Positions 8,745 through 17,865 of a DNA stretch of 64,000 nt are shown here, piece after piece. Source of the DNA: Hasllibacter halocynthiae (GTDB lineage Bacteria > Pseudomonadota > Alphaproteobacteria > Rhodobacterales > Rhodobacteraceae); assembly GCF_003003095.1 (NCBI RefSeq), contig NZ_PVTT01000001.1, forward strand, positions 186,001-250,000. The letters are read 5' to 3'. The notes beneath the pieces were generated by a model. The model was not told the DNA's origin. It was given only the letters and a program-made list of their open reading frames with translations, and did not search any database. The position numbers and the translations under genes are program-made. Positions within the stretch are counted from its first letter, which is position 1. Each line of letters opens with the position of its first letter.

Positions 8745-9584
8745 TCAGATCATCCGGACGCCCTGCCGGCCGAGGCCCTCGACCTCGGCGGCCACGACCT
8801 GCCCGGCGCTCAGGAAGGTCGGCGGGTCCATCCCGAGGCCCACCCCCGGCGGCGTTCCGGTCAGGATCACGTCCCCCGCCTCCAGCGTCATGAAGCGCGA
8901 GAGATAGGCGATCACCTCCGCCACGGGGAAGATCATCGTCGCCGTCGATCCCGTCTGCCGCCGCGCGTCGTCCACGTCGAGCGAGAGGTCCAGCGCCTGC
9001 GGGTCCGGCACCTCGTCCGCGGTGACGAGCCAGGGCCCCATCGGCGCGAACCCGTCATGCGACTTGCCCAGCGCCCACTGCCCGCCCGCCCGCTTCTTCT
9101 GGTCGTCCCGCTCGGAGAGGTCGTTGGCCGTGCAATAGCCTGCGACATGCGCCAGCGCGTCCGCCTCGGCCACGTCCTTCGCGCGGGCGCCGATCACCAC
9201 GCCCAGCTCCACCTCCCAGTCGGTCCGGGTGGAGTGCGGAGGGATCCGCACCCGGTCGAACGGCCCGGCATGGGCGGTCCCGGCCTTCAGGAAGACCACG
9301 GGCTCGTCCGGGATGCTCGACCCCGTCTCGGCGGCATGGTCCGCGTAGTTCAGGCCGATGCAGACGATCTTGCCGGGGCGGGGCACGCAGGGGCCGGTGC
9401 GGACGGTGTCCGGCACGCGGGGCAGGGCGCCCGGGTCGACCGCGCGCAGCCGGTCCAGCCCCCGCGGCGAGAGCTGGTCGCCCGCCAGCTCCGCGCAATG
9501 CGCCGAGAGGTCCCGCACCGTTCCGTCGGCATGGAGCACCGCCACCCGTTCCGCCCCCGGATCGCCCATTCGCATCAGCCGCAT
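8745..9584 (-). CDS. Fumarylacetoacetate hydrolase family protein
   Basis: A 279-residue FAH-superfamily enzyme. Diagnostic segments are KIVCIGLNYADHAAE, the metal-binding PVVFLKAGTA region, DWEVELGVVIG with the conserved acidic residues, GYCTANDLSERD, KSHDGFAPMGPWLVT and the C-terminal ILTGTPPGVGLG. Members split C-C bonds or isomerise/decarboxylate oxo-acids during catabolism of aromatic compounds, ureidoglycolate or sugar acids, using Mg2+. The precise substrate is unclear. The ATG at 9584 is preceded by GGAAGGGGA. It is the only gene of its transcript as far as seen, about 770 bases from the divergent sugar-acid dehydratase at 10358. Confidence 0.87.
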   Translation of the reverse strand: MRLMRMGDPGAERVAVLHADGTVRDLSAHCAELAGDQLSPRGLDRLRAVDPGALPRVPDTVRTGPCVPRPGKIVCIGLNYADHAAETGSSIPDEPVVFLKAGTAHAGPFDRVRIPPHSTRTDWEVELGVVIGARAKDVAEADALAHVAGYCTANDLSERDDQKKRAGGQWALGKSHDGFAPMGPWLVTADEVPDPQALDLSLDVDDARRQTGSTATMIFPVAEVIAYLSRFMTLEAGDVILTGTPPGVGLGMDPPTFLSAGQVVAAEVEGLGRQGVRMI

Positions 9585-10357
9585 AGCACCGTCCCCTTCC
9601 TGTCCCGCCGCCGCCTCGCCGCACCGGCCAGGACCTTGAACGGCCCTTGCCCGGCCCTTGCAAGGGCGAAGCGCCCCGCGCGGCCGCGCGGCGTCCGGCC
9701 GAACGCCTCGATCGCGGGCGTCGCGAAAGTCGCGCCCCGCATCCCGGCGCCCCGGCGCCCCCGCGCCCCGGCCCCCCGTGCCCCGGCCCCCCGTGCCCCG
9801 CACGCCCGTGCCCCAGCGCGGCGTGGTCCTCGCCGCCCCGGGCGAGCTGCGCCTCGTCGCCCCGCGCGGCCGCACGGCCCGGGACATCGGCCATCCGGAA
9901 CGGTCCGGTCCCCCCGCCCGGCGCGACCGCCCGCCGTCACCGGCACCGCCATCATCGCCGCCAGCCCTGGCCGCCCCGTCCGGCCGGCAGGCGATGGGAT
10001 GGGGAGGTTCCGCCGGCCCTTCCGGAAGTCGCCCGGCGGCATTTGGGCATGCGCGGCCGCCCGCCCCGGGCCGACCCGAAACCGCCCCGAAGCTGCGTCG
10101 TTCCGCGCCCGCCTCGGCCCGCGCAAGGCACGGCTCCGCCGTCGCCCTGCGCCGGGCCGGGATCGGGGCGCCCGCGATGGGGGTGCTTCGTCGCTTCGGA
10201 ATCGGACCGTGATCGTTCATGCGTTCATTTCACCACGGAGATCTTTCCAGGGGGTTAAGCGGGCGCGCGGTGGTCTAGCCCGTTGATATCGCGCGTTCTC
10301 TAGTCGGGCCGATCCTCTTCGATTGATTCCCGCCGCCCCGCGCCGCATGACGTGCCC
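9585..10357. other. Long intergenic region between divergent genes, repeat-bearing
   Basis: About 770 bases upstream of both the FAH-family gene and the sugar-acid dehydratase. It must hold both promoters. Open frames here are low-complexity and match no family I know. The left part holds a 15-base tandem repeat; the last 150 bases before the dehydratase are visibly less GC-rich (around 10200-10340), the likeliest place for its promoter. I cannot point to a convincing -35/-10 pair. Confidence 0.5.
9769..9813. repeat. 15-bp tandem repeat, about three copies
   Basis: The unit CGGCCCCCCGTGCCC occurs at 9769-9783 and again at 9784-9798, followed by a degenerate copy CGCACGCCCGTGCCC at 9799-9813. 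Further degenerate CGGCGCCC-type units lie just before it. It is outside any supported gene. Confidence 0.8.
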
Positions 10358-12145
10358 ATGACCGACCGAAAGCTCCGCTCCCGCGACTGGTTCGACAACC
10401 CCGACGATCCCGAGATGACCGCGCTCTATCTCGAGCGGTACCTGAACTACGGCCTCACCCCGGAGGAGCTGCGCGGCGGCGGTCCCATCATCGCCATCGC
10501 GCAGACGGGCAGCGACCTCTCCCCCTGCAACCGCCACCACCTCGTCCTGGAGGAGCGGGTCCGCGACGGCATCCGCTCCGCCGGCGGCATCCCTCTCCAG
10601 GTCCCGGTCCATCCGATCCAGGAGACCGGCAAGCGCCCCACCGCGATGCTCGACCGCAACCTCGCCTACCTCTCCCTCGTCGAGACGCTCTTCGGCTACC
10701 CGATCGACGGGGTCGTGCTGACCATCGGCTGCGACAAGACCACCCCCGCCTGCCTCATGGCCGCGGCGGCGGTGAACATCCCGGCGATCGCGCTGTCCGT
10801 GGGACCCATGCTGAACGGCTGGCACCAGGGCACGCGGGCAGGCTCCGGCACGGTGATCTGGCTTGCGCGCCAGCAGCTTGCCGCCGGCGAGATCACGCCC
10901 GACCAGTTCATGGAGATGGCCGCCAGCAGCGCCCCGTCGGTCGGCTACTGCAACACGATGGGCACCGCCTCCACCATGAACGCCCTGGCCGAGGCGCTGG
11001 GCATGGAGCTGCCCGGCGGCGCCGCCATCCCCGCCCCCTACCGCGAGCGGGGGCAGGTCGCCTACCGCACCGGCGCCCGGATCGTCGAGATGGTCCACGC
11101 GGACCGCAAGCCCTCGGACATCATGACCCGCGAGGCGTTCGAGAACGCCATCGTCGTCAACAGCGCCATCGGCGGCTCGACCAACGCCCCGATCCACCTG
11201 AACGCCATCGCCCGCCAACTCGGGATCGAGTTGACGAACGAGGACTGGCAGAGGATCGGCCACCACGTCCCGCTCCTCGTCGACATGATGCCTGCAGGGC
11301 GCTTCCTGGGCGAGGATTTCCACCGCGCCGGCGGCGTGCCCTCCGTCATCGGCGAGCTGATGCGCGCGAACCTCCTTCCGCACCCGGACGTCCCGACGGC
11401 GAACGGCCTGACCATGCGGCAGTGCTACGAGGGCACGGGCATCATCGACGCGGAGGTGATCCGCACGGCGGACGCCCCCCTCCTGGAGGAGGCCGGCTTC
11501 CTCGCCCTGACGGGCAACCTCTTCGACGGCGCGATCATGAAGACCTCCGTCATCGACGAGGAGTTCCGCTCCCGCTACCTCTCCGACCCCGCCGACCCGA
11601 TGGCCTTCGAGGGGCCCGCCATGGTGTTCGACGGGCCCGAGGACTTCCACGCGAGGATCGACGACGAAACCCTCGGGATCACGCCGGATTGCATCCTGAT
11701 CATGCGCGGCGCCGGGCCCATCGGCTACCCCGGCGGGGCGGAGGTCGTGAACATGCGCCCCCCCTCCTACCTGATCCGCGAGGGGGTCTACGCGATGCCA
11801 TGCATCGGCGACGGGCGGCAGTCGGGGACCTCGGGCTCGGCCTCCATCCTGAACGCCTCGCCCGAGGCGGCGGAGGGCGGCGGGCTGGCGCTGGTCCGCA
11901 CCGGCGACCGGGTCCGCGTCGACCTGAACGTCGGCCGGGTCGACATGCTCGTCCCCGCGGGGGAGCTGGCCGCGCGCGCCCGTGCCCTCGAGGCCGCGGG
12001 CGGCTTTCCGGTCCCTCCCTCGCAGACCCCCTGGCAGGCGATGTTCCGGCGCGAGGTCACGCCCTTCACCGCAGGCATGGGCCTGCGCGACGGCCCGCTG
12101 TTCCAGGACATCGCCCGGAAGGGGCTGCCGCGCGCGAACCACTAG
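10358..12145 (+). CDS. IlvD/Edd family sugar-acid dehydratase (arabinonate/xylonate type)
   Basis: A 595-residue iron-sulfur dehydratase. Cys57 (SDLSPC), Cys125 ([11 protein letters not shown]) and Cys198 (PSVGYC) match the spacing of the three [2Fe-2S] ligands of L-arabinonate dehydratase, and the following [16 protein letters not shown] segment is typical of the family. Such enzymes remove water from aldonic acids such as arabinonate, xylonate, fuconate or galactonate to give 2-keto-3-deoxy acids. Branched-chain IlvD proteins are closely related but differ in these segments. The ATG at 10358 is preferred over a GTG at 10352. A uronate dehydrogenase lies 3.3 kb downstream, which fits oxidative sugar catabolism. 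Its stop overlaps the next gene's stop in CTAG. Confidence 0.85.
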   Translation: MTDRKLRSRDWFDNPDDPEMTALYLERYLNYGLTPEELRGGGPIIAIAQTGSDLSPCNRHHLVLEERVRDGIRSAGGIPLQVPVHPIQETGKRPTAMLDRNLAYLSLVETLFGYPIDGVVLTIGCDKTTPACLMAAAAVNIPAIALSVGPMLNGWHQGTRAGSGTVIWLARQQLAAGEITPDQFMEMAASSAPSVGYCNTMGTASTMNALAEALGMELPGGAAIPAPYRERGQVAYRTGARIVEMVHADRKPSDIMTREAFENAIVVNSAIGGSTNAPIHLNAIARQLGIELTNEDWQRIGHHVPLLVDMMPAGRFLGEDFHRAGGVPSVIGELMRANLLPHPDVPTANGLTMRQCYEGTGIIDAEVIRTADAPLLEEAGFLALTGNLFDGAIMKTSVIDEEFRSRYLSDPADPMAFEGPAMVFDGPEDFHARIDDETLGITPDCILIMRGAGPIGYPGGAEVVNMRPPSYLIREGVYAMPCIGDGRQSGTSGSASILNASPEAAEGGGLALVRTGDRVRVDLNVGRVDMLVPAGELAARARALEAAGGFPVPPSQTPWQAMFRREVTPFTAGMGLRDGPLFQDIARKGLPRANH

Positions 12146-12483
12146 CCGAGGCCGGCGCCGCGCTCGTCCTCCGTCAGCCCCGCCCACCAGTCGGCATAGC
12201 TCGTGTTCCAGGGGGCATGGCGGTTCACGTCGGGCGCGCCGTCCGTCCACCAGACCGGGCCCCGCTCGCCCAGGCGCCGCTTCGCAGCGTCCACCCGCGC
12301 CCGGGCCGCGCGCACCGCCTCGCGCTCGCCGCGTGCGTCCCGCACCGCGCGTCGGGCCCGCATGAGGGCGCGCACCGCCTCGTCCCGCTCGGCCTCGGGC
12401 AGGGCGGGGTCGCTGCACCGCCACAGCCGGCCCTTCGCGACGAAGTAGCGTCCGTCGGGCGTTGTCGGATAGCGTCTTCCCAT
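12142..12483 (-). CDS. Conserved hypothetical protein (small, [12 protein letters not shown] motif)
   Basis: A 113-residue soluble protein. It begins [22 protein letters not shown] and has a charged helical middle rich in Arg, Ala and Glu, then [30 protein letters not shown] recognise this as a conserved protein of unknown function in alphaproteobacteria; no activity is known to me. The start at 12483 is chosen because the conserved part begins there. An upstream in-frame ATG would add 12 atypical residues. Its stop is shared with the dehydratase stop in a CTAG tetramer. Confidence 0.7.
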   Translation of the reverse strand: MGRRYPTTPDGRYFVAKGRLWRCSDPALPEAERDEAVRALMRARRAVRDARGEREAVRAARARVDAAKRRLGERGPVWWTDGAPDVNRHAPWNTSYADWWAGLTEDERGAGLG

Positions 12484-12643
12484 CCCTGCCAGGTCCGATC
12501 CTTCTTGGCGGCGTGGCATGCGGCATCCTAGACCGGATGCGGCGCCTCAGCCACCGAGGCCCCACCCAGAGGAGCGCAGCCCTGCCCGAGACAGCAACCC
12601 ATCATGGACAGACGGCTTCCGATCGCGCGGCGAGGGGCGAGTG

Positions 12644-13420
12644 ATGGCGACCCACGCAGACCTCGTGGCCGCGCTGGCGGCGGGCGACCTCGACTATCAT
12701 GCGCAGCCGGTGCTGGACGTCGCCGCGGGCCGCATCGCCGGGTTCGAGCTCCTGCTTCGCTGGCAGACGCCGGAGGGCGAGGTCTCGGTCCCGCCGCAGC
12801 TCCTCGCGCTGCTGCGCGTGCGCCCGGGGGGCGGCCCGCGGCCGCCGCTGCGCCGCGCCGCCGCTGCCGCCACGACCCTTCTGCAGAGCGATCCGGAGGC
12901 CTTCGTCAGCTTCAACGTCACCGAAGGCGTGCTCGAGGCGGAGCTTCCCGACCCGGGCGGCTGGATCGACCGGTTGTTGGAAGACCTGCCGCGCGAGCGG
13001 GTCGTGTTCGAGATCGTCGAGACCGCCCGCGTCGCCGATCTCGCGCGGACGGTGCGCACCCTCGCGATCCTGAGGGAGAGCGGCGTGCGGATCGCCGTCG
13101 ACGACTACGGAACGGGGCTGTCGGACATGGAGCGGCTGCGGCAGCTGCCCATCGACATCGTGAAGCTCGACCGCCGCCTCGTCCGCGAGGGGACCCGCCG
13201 TCCCGAGGCGCTGGACGAGGTCTTGGCCTTCGCCGGCGGCCGCGCCCTTCCGGTGATCGCCGAGGGCGTCGAGACCCCCGCCGAGCGGGACGCCATGCGC
13301 GCGCGGGGCCTCGTTCTGCAGCAGGGATTCCTTCACGGCCGCCCCGGATCGCCCGCCGCATGGGCCGAGGCCGCGGGGGGTGGGCCGGTCGCGCCTGGAG
13401 GCAAGCGCACGAAACCGTGA
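12644..13420 (+). CDS. EAL domain protein, probable cyclic-di-GMP phosphodiesterase
   Basis: A 258-residue protein made almost entirely of one EAL domain. The signature is ELL rather than EAL (GFELLLRW), but other catalytic and metal sites look present: FNVTEG, VFEIVET, AVDDYGTGLSDMERLRQLPIDIVKLD, VIAEGVET and a final QQGFLHGRP. Hydrolysis of c-di-GMP to pGpG is therefore plausible. There is no sensor domain or membrane segment. The ATG at 12644 has GAGGGG upstream. The C-terminal 25 residues (Ala/Gly/Pro-rich) are outside the domain. A PleD-like cyclase at 43264 is the other c-di-GMP gene in the window. Confidence 0.8.
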   Translation: MATHADLVAALAAGDLDYHAQPVLDVAAGRIAGFELLLRWQTPEGEVSVPPQLLALLRVRPGGGPRPPLRRAAAAATTLLQSDPEAFVSFNVTEGVLEAELPDPGGWIDRLLEDLPRERVVFEIVETARVADLARTVRTLAILRESGVRIAVDDYGTGLSDMERLRQLPIDIVKLDRRLVREGTRRPEALDEVLAFAGGRALPVIAEGVETPAERDAMRARGLVLQQGFLHGRPGSPAAWAEAAGGGPVAPGGKRTKP

Positions 13421-13544
13421 TCGGGGGTGCCGCGCCGTCCGCCGCGCGCCGTGCCATGGGGATGACGTCGCGTGGCTGGTGGACCTTGACCCCGGCCCCG
13501 CAGGTTATGATCTTCGATACGCACCTTTCGAGGGGAGTCGACGG

Positions 13545-14117
13545 ATGCAGAGACGATCTTTCATGGGCGCCGCGGCGGCGGCCCTGGGTGCCGTCCCCAT
13601 GGGGCTGGCTCCCTTCGGCGCCGGGGCGCAGGAGTTGCCTGACCAGTTCCTGCCGCGCATGGTGCGCACCCGCGCGGGCTTCGAGGCGAACGAGATCCAC
13701 GTCGATCCGGGGCAGTTCGCGCTCTACTGGACGCTGCCCAACGCGCAGGCGATCCGCTACTCGGTCGGCATCGGCCGGCCCGGCCTCTACGAGGCGGGCG
13801 AGTTCTACGTCGGCGCCAAGCGCGAGTGGCCTTCCTGGACGCCCACGCCCGACATGATCGAGCGCGACCCGGCCAGCTACGCGCAATACGCCGACGGGAT
13901 GCCCGGCGGGCCCGAGAACCCCCTGGGCGCGCGGGCGATCTACCTCTTCACGCCGTCGCGCGGGGACACGTTCCTGCGCATCCACGGCACCAACGCGCCG
14001 CGCACCATCGGCACGGCCGTCTCGAACGGCTGCGCGCGGCTGGTGAACCCGCATGCGGTCGACCTCTACGATCGGGTGCCGCTGAACAGCCGCGTCGTCC
14101 TCTACCCGCAGGTCTGA
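13545..14117 (+). CDS. L,D-transpeptidase (YkuD domain), exported
   Basis: A 190-residue periplasmic cell-wall enzyme. The N-terminus MQRRSFMGAAAAALG resembles a twin-arginine signal, with likely cleavage after AGAQ near residue 29. The YkuD catalytic motif is clear: His147 in RIHGTN and Cys163 in SNGCARL. Such enzymes make 3-3 crosslinks in peptidoglycan or attach proteins to it. The AGGGGAG eight bases upstream supports the ATG at 13545. A strong terminator follows, so the gene seems to form its own transcript. Confidence 0.88.
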   Translation: MQRRSFMGAAAAALGAVPMGLAPFGAGAQELPDQFLPRMVRTRAGFEANEIHVDPGQFALYWTLPNAQAIRYSVGIGRPGLYEAGEFYVGAKREWPSWTPTPDMIERDPASYAQYADGMPGGPENPLGARAIYLFTPSRGDTFLRIHGTNAPRTIGTAVSNGCARLVNPHAVDLYDRVPLNSRVVLYPQV

Positions 14118-14140
14118 ACCCCGTTCCGTGCCTGACAGGC

Positions 14141-14168
14141 GGCCCGCCCCCTCCGGCGGGCCGTTTCT
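14141..14168 (+). terminator. Rho-independent terminator after the L,D-transpeptidase gene
   Basis: GGCCCGCC (14141-14148) pairs with GGCGGGCC (14155-14162) around a six-base loop and is followed by the T-rich tail GTTTCTCTT. It lies 24 bases after the stop codon. Confidence 0.8.
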
Positions 14169-14244
14169 CTTCGTGCATCTCCACTTGGCAGCGCGGCGGG
14201 CCGGTCCTAGCGTCCGGTGACGGCCGGCAGGGAGGGCAGCCGCC

Positions 14245-15441
14245 ATGTGGGACGCGCCCGAGGGGGACCGCTACGACGTCGTGATCGCGGGCGGGGCCAT
14301 GATGGGGTCCTCGACCGCATGGTGGCTGTCCGAGCTGGCGCCCGAGCTGTCGGTGCTGGTCCTCGACCGCGACCCCTCGTTCGAGTTCGCCTCGACCACC
14401 CGCACCAACTCCTGCATGCGCCAGCAGTTCTCGAGCGAGCTGAACGTCCGCCTTTCCCGGTTCGCGGCGGAGTTCGTGCAGGATCTGCCCCGCTTCCTTC
14501 GCGAGGACTGGGCGCCGCGGCTGAGGGTGCAGAGCTTCGGCTACCTCTATCTCGCCGCCGACGAGGGGTCCGCGGAGATGCTGCGCGCGAACGCGGAGGT
14601 GCAGAGGCGCTGCGGCGCGGCGACGGAGCTGCTGACGCCCGGTCAGATCGCGGAGCGCTATCCATTCTATGAGCTGGACGACGTCGCCCTCGGCAGCATC
14701 AACCTCGTGAACGAGGGCTGCTGGGACGGGCAAGCCGTTCTCGACGCGTGGCGGCGGTCGGCGCGGGGCAGGGGGGCGGAGTTCGCGCGGGGCGTCGTCA
14801 CGGGGATCGAGACCGCCGGGGGCCGCGTGACGGCCGCGCTGCTGGAGGACGGCACGCGGATCGCCTGCGGCACCCTTGTGAACGCCGTGGGCCCCCGCGC
14901 CGCCGCCCTCGCCCGCATGGTCGGGACCGAGCTTCCCGTCGCGCCCCGCAAGCGCTGGACCTGGGTGTTCCACGCCGAGACCCCGCTCGACCGGCCGCTT
15001 CCGCTGACCGTCGATCCCTCCGGCGTCCATGTCCGCGAGCTGGGGGGCGGCACCTATCAGGCGGGCGGCCATCCCGAAGACGACCCCGACGTCGATCCGG
15101 ACGACTTCGCGCCCCGGGACGGCCTTTTCGAGGACCACGTCTGGCCTGCCCTCGCCCGCCGCATCCCCCTCTTCGAGCGCATCCGCGTCACCCATGAATG
15201 GATCGGCCACTACGCCTACAACCGCTTCGACCGGAACGCCGTCGCGGGCCCGCATCCGGACGTGCCCAACTTCCTCTTCCTCAACGGATTCTCGGGCCAT
15301 GGCCTGCAGCACGCGCCTGCCATGGGGCGCGGCACCGCCGAATGGATCGCCCATGGCGGCTACCGGACCCTGGACCTCTCGCCCTTCCACTACGACCGGA
15401 TCCCCGAAGGACGGCCGATCGTGGAGCGGGCCGTCATCTGA
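14245..15441 (+). CDS. FAD-dependent oxidoreductase (DAO / sarcosine oxidase-like)
   Basis: A 398-residue flavoenzyme of the D-amino-acid oxidase fold. The N-terminal dinucleotide site reads VIAGGAMMGSSTAWWL, a variant of GxGxxG, followed by an acidic residue at the end of the second strand (LVLDRD). A C-terminal FAD segment NGFSGHGLQHAPAMGRGTAEWI is conserved in the family. Members oxidise secondary amines, amino acids or glycerol-3-phosphate; the substrate here is not evident. The gene is ten bases upstream of a uronate dehydrogenase gene on the same strand, so they are probably co-transcribed. The ATG is preceded by GGAGGG. Confidence 0.83.
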   Translation: MWDAPEGDRYDVVIAGGAMMGSSTAWWLSELAPELSVLVLDRDPSFEFASTTRTNSCMRQQFSSELNVRLSRFAAEFVQDLPRFLREDWAPRLRVQSFGYLYLAADEGSAEMLRANAEVQRRCGAATELLTPGQIAERYPFYELDDVALGSINLVNEGCWDGQAVLDAWRRSARGRGAEFARGVVTGIETAGGRVTAALLEDGTRIACGTLVNAVGPRAAALARMVGTELPVAPRKRWTWVFHAETPLDRPLPLTVDPSGVHVRELGGGTYQAGGHPEDDPDVDPDDFAPRDGLFEDHVWPALARRIPLFERIRVTHEWIGHYAYNRFDRNAVAGPHPDVPNFLFLNGFSGHGLQHAPAMGRGTAEWIAHGGYRTLDLSPFHYDRIPEGRPIVERAVI

Positions 15442-15451
15442 AGGAACCGAC

Positions 15452-16279
15452 ATGCTCGAGAAACTCGTGCTCACCGGCGCGGCCGGAAATCTCGGCGGCC
15501 ACCTGCGCGCGCCTCTCTCGCGGCTCTGCAGGGAACTCGTCTCGTCCGACATCGCCGAGGGCGTCGGCGACCTCGCCCCGAACGAGACCTACGTGAAGGC
15601 CGACCTGGGGGACCCGGGCGCGATGCTCTCCCTCTTGGAGGGGGCGGAGATGGTCGTCCATTTCGGCGCCATCGCCGACGAGGCGCCATGGGAGGCGATC
15701 CACCGTTCGAACCTTCTCGGGGCGTTCAACGTGTGGGAGGCGGCGTATCGGAACGGCCTGCGCCGGGTGGTCTACGCCTCGTCCATCCACGCCGTCGGGA
15801 TGGTCCCCAAGACCGAGGCCATCACCGTCGACACGCCCCACCGGCCCGACACCTTCTACGGTCTCGCCAAGTGCTTCGCCGAGGACCTGGGCCGCCTCTA
15901 CTGGGAGAAGCGCCGCCTGGAATCGGTGCACATGCGCATCCTCTCCTGCACGCCGAAGCCGAACAACGCGCGGGCGATCGGTTCCTGGCTGTCCTATGAC
16001 GACCTGACGCGGCTGGTGACGCGCGCCATCGACACGCCGGTGACGGGCTTCTCGGTCATCTACGGCGTGTCCGACAACGACCGCTCGCCGGTGGACAATT
16101 CCGGCGCCTCGCATCTGGGCTACCGCCCCCGGGACAACGCCGAGAAGTGGGCCCGGGAGATCTACGCCGCCTCGCCCCCGCTGGACCCGACCGACGACGC
16201 GAACCTTCGTCATGGCGGCCCGTTCGCGACGACCCCGCTGGGCGAGGGGGCCGAGGCGCTGCTGAACCCTAAGGGCTAG
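15452..16279 (+). CDS. udh: Uronate dehydrogenase (NAD-dependent SDR)
   Basis: A 275-residue extended short-chain dehydrogenase. It has the NAD site TGAAGNLGGHLR at residues 8-19, the catalytic YGLAK (Tyr and Lys of YxxxK) and, more diagnostic, the segments MRILSCTPKPNNAR and DNAEKWAREI, which closely resemble the Agrobacterium uronate dehydrogenase. The enzyme oxidises D-galacturonate or D-glucuronate to the aldarolactone, entering the galactarate/glucarate route. It follows the FAD oxidoreductase gene by ten bases, with AAGGA upstream of the ATG. Its stop overlaps that of pcaG in CTAG. Confidence 0.8.
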   Translation: MLEKLVLTGAAGNLGGHLRAPLSRLCRELVSSDIAEGVGDLAPNETYVKADLGDPGAMLSLLEGAEMVVHFGAIADEAPWEAIHRSNLLGAFNVWEAAYRNGLRRVVYASSIHAVGMVPKTEAITVDTPHRPDTFYGLAKCFAEDLGRLYWEKRRLESVHMRILSCTPKPNNARAIGSWLSYDDLTRLVTRAIDTPVTGFSVIYGVSDNDRSPVDNSGASHLGYRPRDNAEKWAREIYAASPPLDPTDDANLRHGGPFATTPLGEGAEALLNPKG

Positions 16280-16782
16280 AAGTCGAGGAACACAGTCTCG
16301 CCGGTCCCCTGCAGCCGGATGTCGAACCGCGCCGTCGCGCCGTCCCATGCCGCCATGAGCGTTCCGGCCCGGTCCCCGGCCGCGCGCAGCACGTCGTCCT
16401 CGGCGGGTTCGAGATAGGCGCGGGTGTGGAGCGCGGCGTTGATGCCGCGCGCGAACACCAACAGCGAGACGAAGGGCGCGCCGGGGCGGATCGTCTCGAA
16501 CCGGTAACGCCCGGCGGCGTCGCAGGCGCAGCGGCCGTAGCCCCCGAAGGCCGAGTCCGCGCCGGGCGTTCCGGGAAAGCGTCCTGCGGCGTCCGGCTGC
16601 CAAAGCTCGATCAGCGCGTCGCCGCAAGGCTCGCCCGCGCCGTCGCGGACAGTGCCCCCCAGCTCCATGGCCTCGCCCCGCACGCCGGGCGCGCGAAGGT
16701 CGCGGCCGAAGCTGGCCCGTCCCTCGGGGGCGAGCCCGATGTGAAGGTAGGGCCCGGCTGTCTGGGACGGGGTCTCGCGCAT
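16276..16782 (-). CDS. pcaG: Protocatechuate 3,4-dioxygenase alpha subunit
   Basis: A 168-residue intradiol dioxygenase subunit, lacking the iron ligands that the beta subunit supplies, as expected. It begins ETPSQTAGPYLHIG, the typical PcaG start, and has the fold signature GDALIELWQPDAAGRFPG. With PcaH it opens the ring of protocatechuate between the two hydroxylated carbons to give 3-carboxy-cis,cis-muconate. It is the last gene of pobA-pcaC-pcaH-pcaG, one base after the pcaH stop. At 168 residues it is shorter than many PcaG proteins of about 200. Confidence 0.9.
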   Translation of the reverse strand: MRETPSQTAGPYLHIGLAPEGRASFGRDLRAPGVRGEAMELGGTVRDGAGEPCGDALIELWQPDAAGRFPGTPGADSAFGGYGRCACDAAGRYRFETIRPGAPFVSLLVFARGINAALHTRAYLEPAEDDVLRAAGDRAGTLMAAWDGATARFDIRLQGTGETVFLDF

Positions 16783-16783
16783 C

Positions 16784-17500
16784 TCAGAGGCCCTCGGCGC
16801 GGTTCTCGAACGGGGTCTGCGCGCCGCCACGCAGGACGACGTCGAAGCGCCAGGCGACCAGGTCCATCGGCACGGTCCCCTCCATGTCCAGCCGCGCGAC
16901 CAACCTGTCCCGCGCCGCCTGCGAGGGCACCGCGTTCAGGATCGGGCAGAGGGGGGTCAGGGGATCCCCCTCGAAATAGAGCTGCGTCACCAGCCGCTGC
17001 GCGAAGGCATGTCCGAAGAGCGAGAGGTGGACGTGCATGGGCCGCCAGTCGTTGCCCCCGTTGGGCCAGGGATAGGGGCCGGGTTGGATCGTGCGGAAGG
17101 CGTAGCGCCCCTCGGCATCCGTCATCACCCGCCCGCAACCTCCGAAGTTCGGGTCGAGCGGCGCGAGGTAGCCGTCGCGCGCGTGCCGGTAGCGCCCGCC
17201 CGCGTTGGCCTGCCAGAGCTCGAGCAGCGCATGGGGCACGGGGCGCCCCCCCTCGTCCCGGACGGTGCCGTGGACGCGGATGCGGGGGCCGATCGCGGTC
17301 TCGCCCGGCGCGGCGTGGTTCACGAGGAGGTCGCCGTCGAGCGGACCCAGGGAAAGATGGCCGAAGACCGGACCTGCCTCCTCTGCCGGTCCCGGAGGCA
17401 TCGCCAGGGGCGGATGCGAAGGCGCGCGCAGGCGGGTGCTGCGATAGGCCGGGGTCAGCGCGGGCGGGTGCCAGCCTTCGGGGCGGGGACCGATGCTCAC
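16784..17500 (-). CDS. pcaH: Protocatechuate 3,4-dioxygenase beta subunit
   Basis: A 238-residue catalytic subunit. The four non-haem Fe(III) ligands can be located: Tyr104 (GGRYRHARDG), Tyr143 (PGPYPWPNGGNDW), His156 and His158 (PMHVHLSLFG). The N-terminal region with HPPALTPAYRSTRLRAP is characteristic of PcaH. It forms an (alpha-beta) heteromer with PcaG in the cytoplasm and catalyses intradiol cleavage of protocatechuate. Its ATG overlaps the pcaC stop in ATGA and pcaG follows after one base, which should keep the two subunits balanced. Confidence 0.93.
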   Translation of the reverse strand: MSIGPRPEGWHPPALTPAYRSTRLRAPSHPPLAMPPGPAEEAGPVFGHLSLGPLDGDLLVNHAAPGETAIGPRIRVHGTVRDEGGRPVPHALLELWQANAGGRYRHARDGYLAPLDPNFGGCGRVMTDAEGRYAFRTIQPGPYPWPNGGNDWRPMHVHLSLFGHAFAQRLVTQLYFEGDPLTPLCPILNAVPSQAARDRLVARLDMEGTVPMDLVAWRFDVVLRGGAQTPFENRAEGL

Positions 17501-17865
17501 AGGTCCACCCCCATCTCGGCGTAGACCTCGCGCGCGATGCGAGTCGCGGTGTTCGCGCGCGGGATGCCCGCATAGGCCGCGGCGTGGAGGATCACCTGCA
17601 TCACCTCGGCCGGCGTTGCCCCCGTGTTGGCCGTCGCGCGGACGTGGAGGGCGAATTCTTCCGGGTTGCCCGTCGCGGCGAGGATGCCGAGCGTGACGAG
17701 CGACCGCTCGCGCCGGGTCAGCGTGTCGTCCGCCCAGAGACGCCCCCAGGCGACGTCCGTGGCGAAGTCCTGGAACGGACGGTCGAACGCCGTCGCCCCG
17801 GCTAGCGAGCGGTCGACATGCGCGTCGCCCAGGACGGCGCGGCGGGCTTCCTCGCCCTTCGTCAC
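17497..17865 (-). CDS. pcaC: 4-carboxymuconolactone decarboxylase
   Basis: A 122-residue AhpD-like protein of the CMD family. It has FQDFATDVAWGRLWADDTLTRRERSLVTLGILAA and the conserved EFALHVRATANTGATPAEVMQVILHAAAYAGIPRAN region with the catalytic histidine. It decarboxylates 4-carboxymuconolactone to 3-oxoadipate enol-lactone in the protocatechuate branch of the beta-ketoadipate pathway. The start is GTG at 17865, overlapping the pobA stop (GTGA). The cycloisomerase pcaB and lactonase pcaD are not in the window. Confidence 0.9.
   Translation of the reverse strand: MTKGEEARRAVLGDAHVDRSLAGATAFDRPFQDFATDVAWGRLWADDTLTRRERSLVTLGILAATGNPEEFALHVRATANTGATPAEVMQVILHAAAYAGIPRANTATRIAREVYAEMGVDL

Noticed and set aside
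8369-8893. An open frame of 174 codons in the gap before the FAH-family gene
   Set aside because: Its composition is that of translated random GC-rich DNA, it runs into the opposite gene, and it has no ribosome site.
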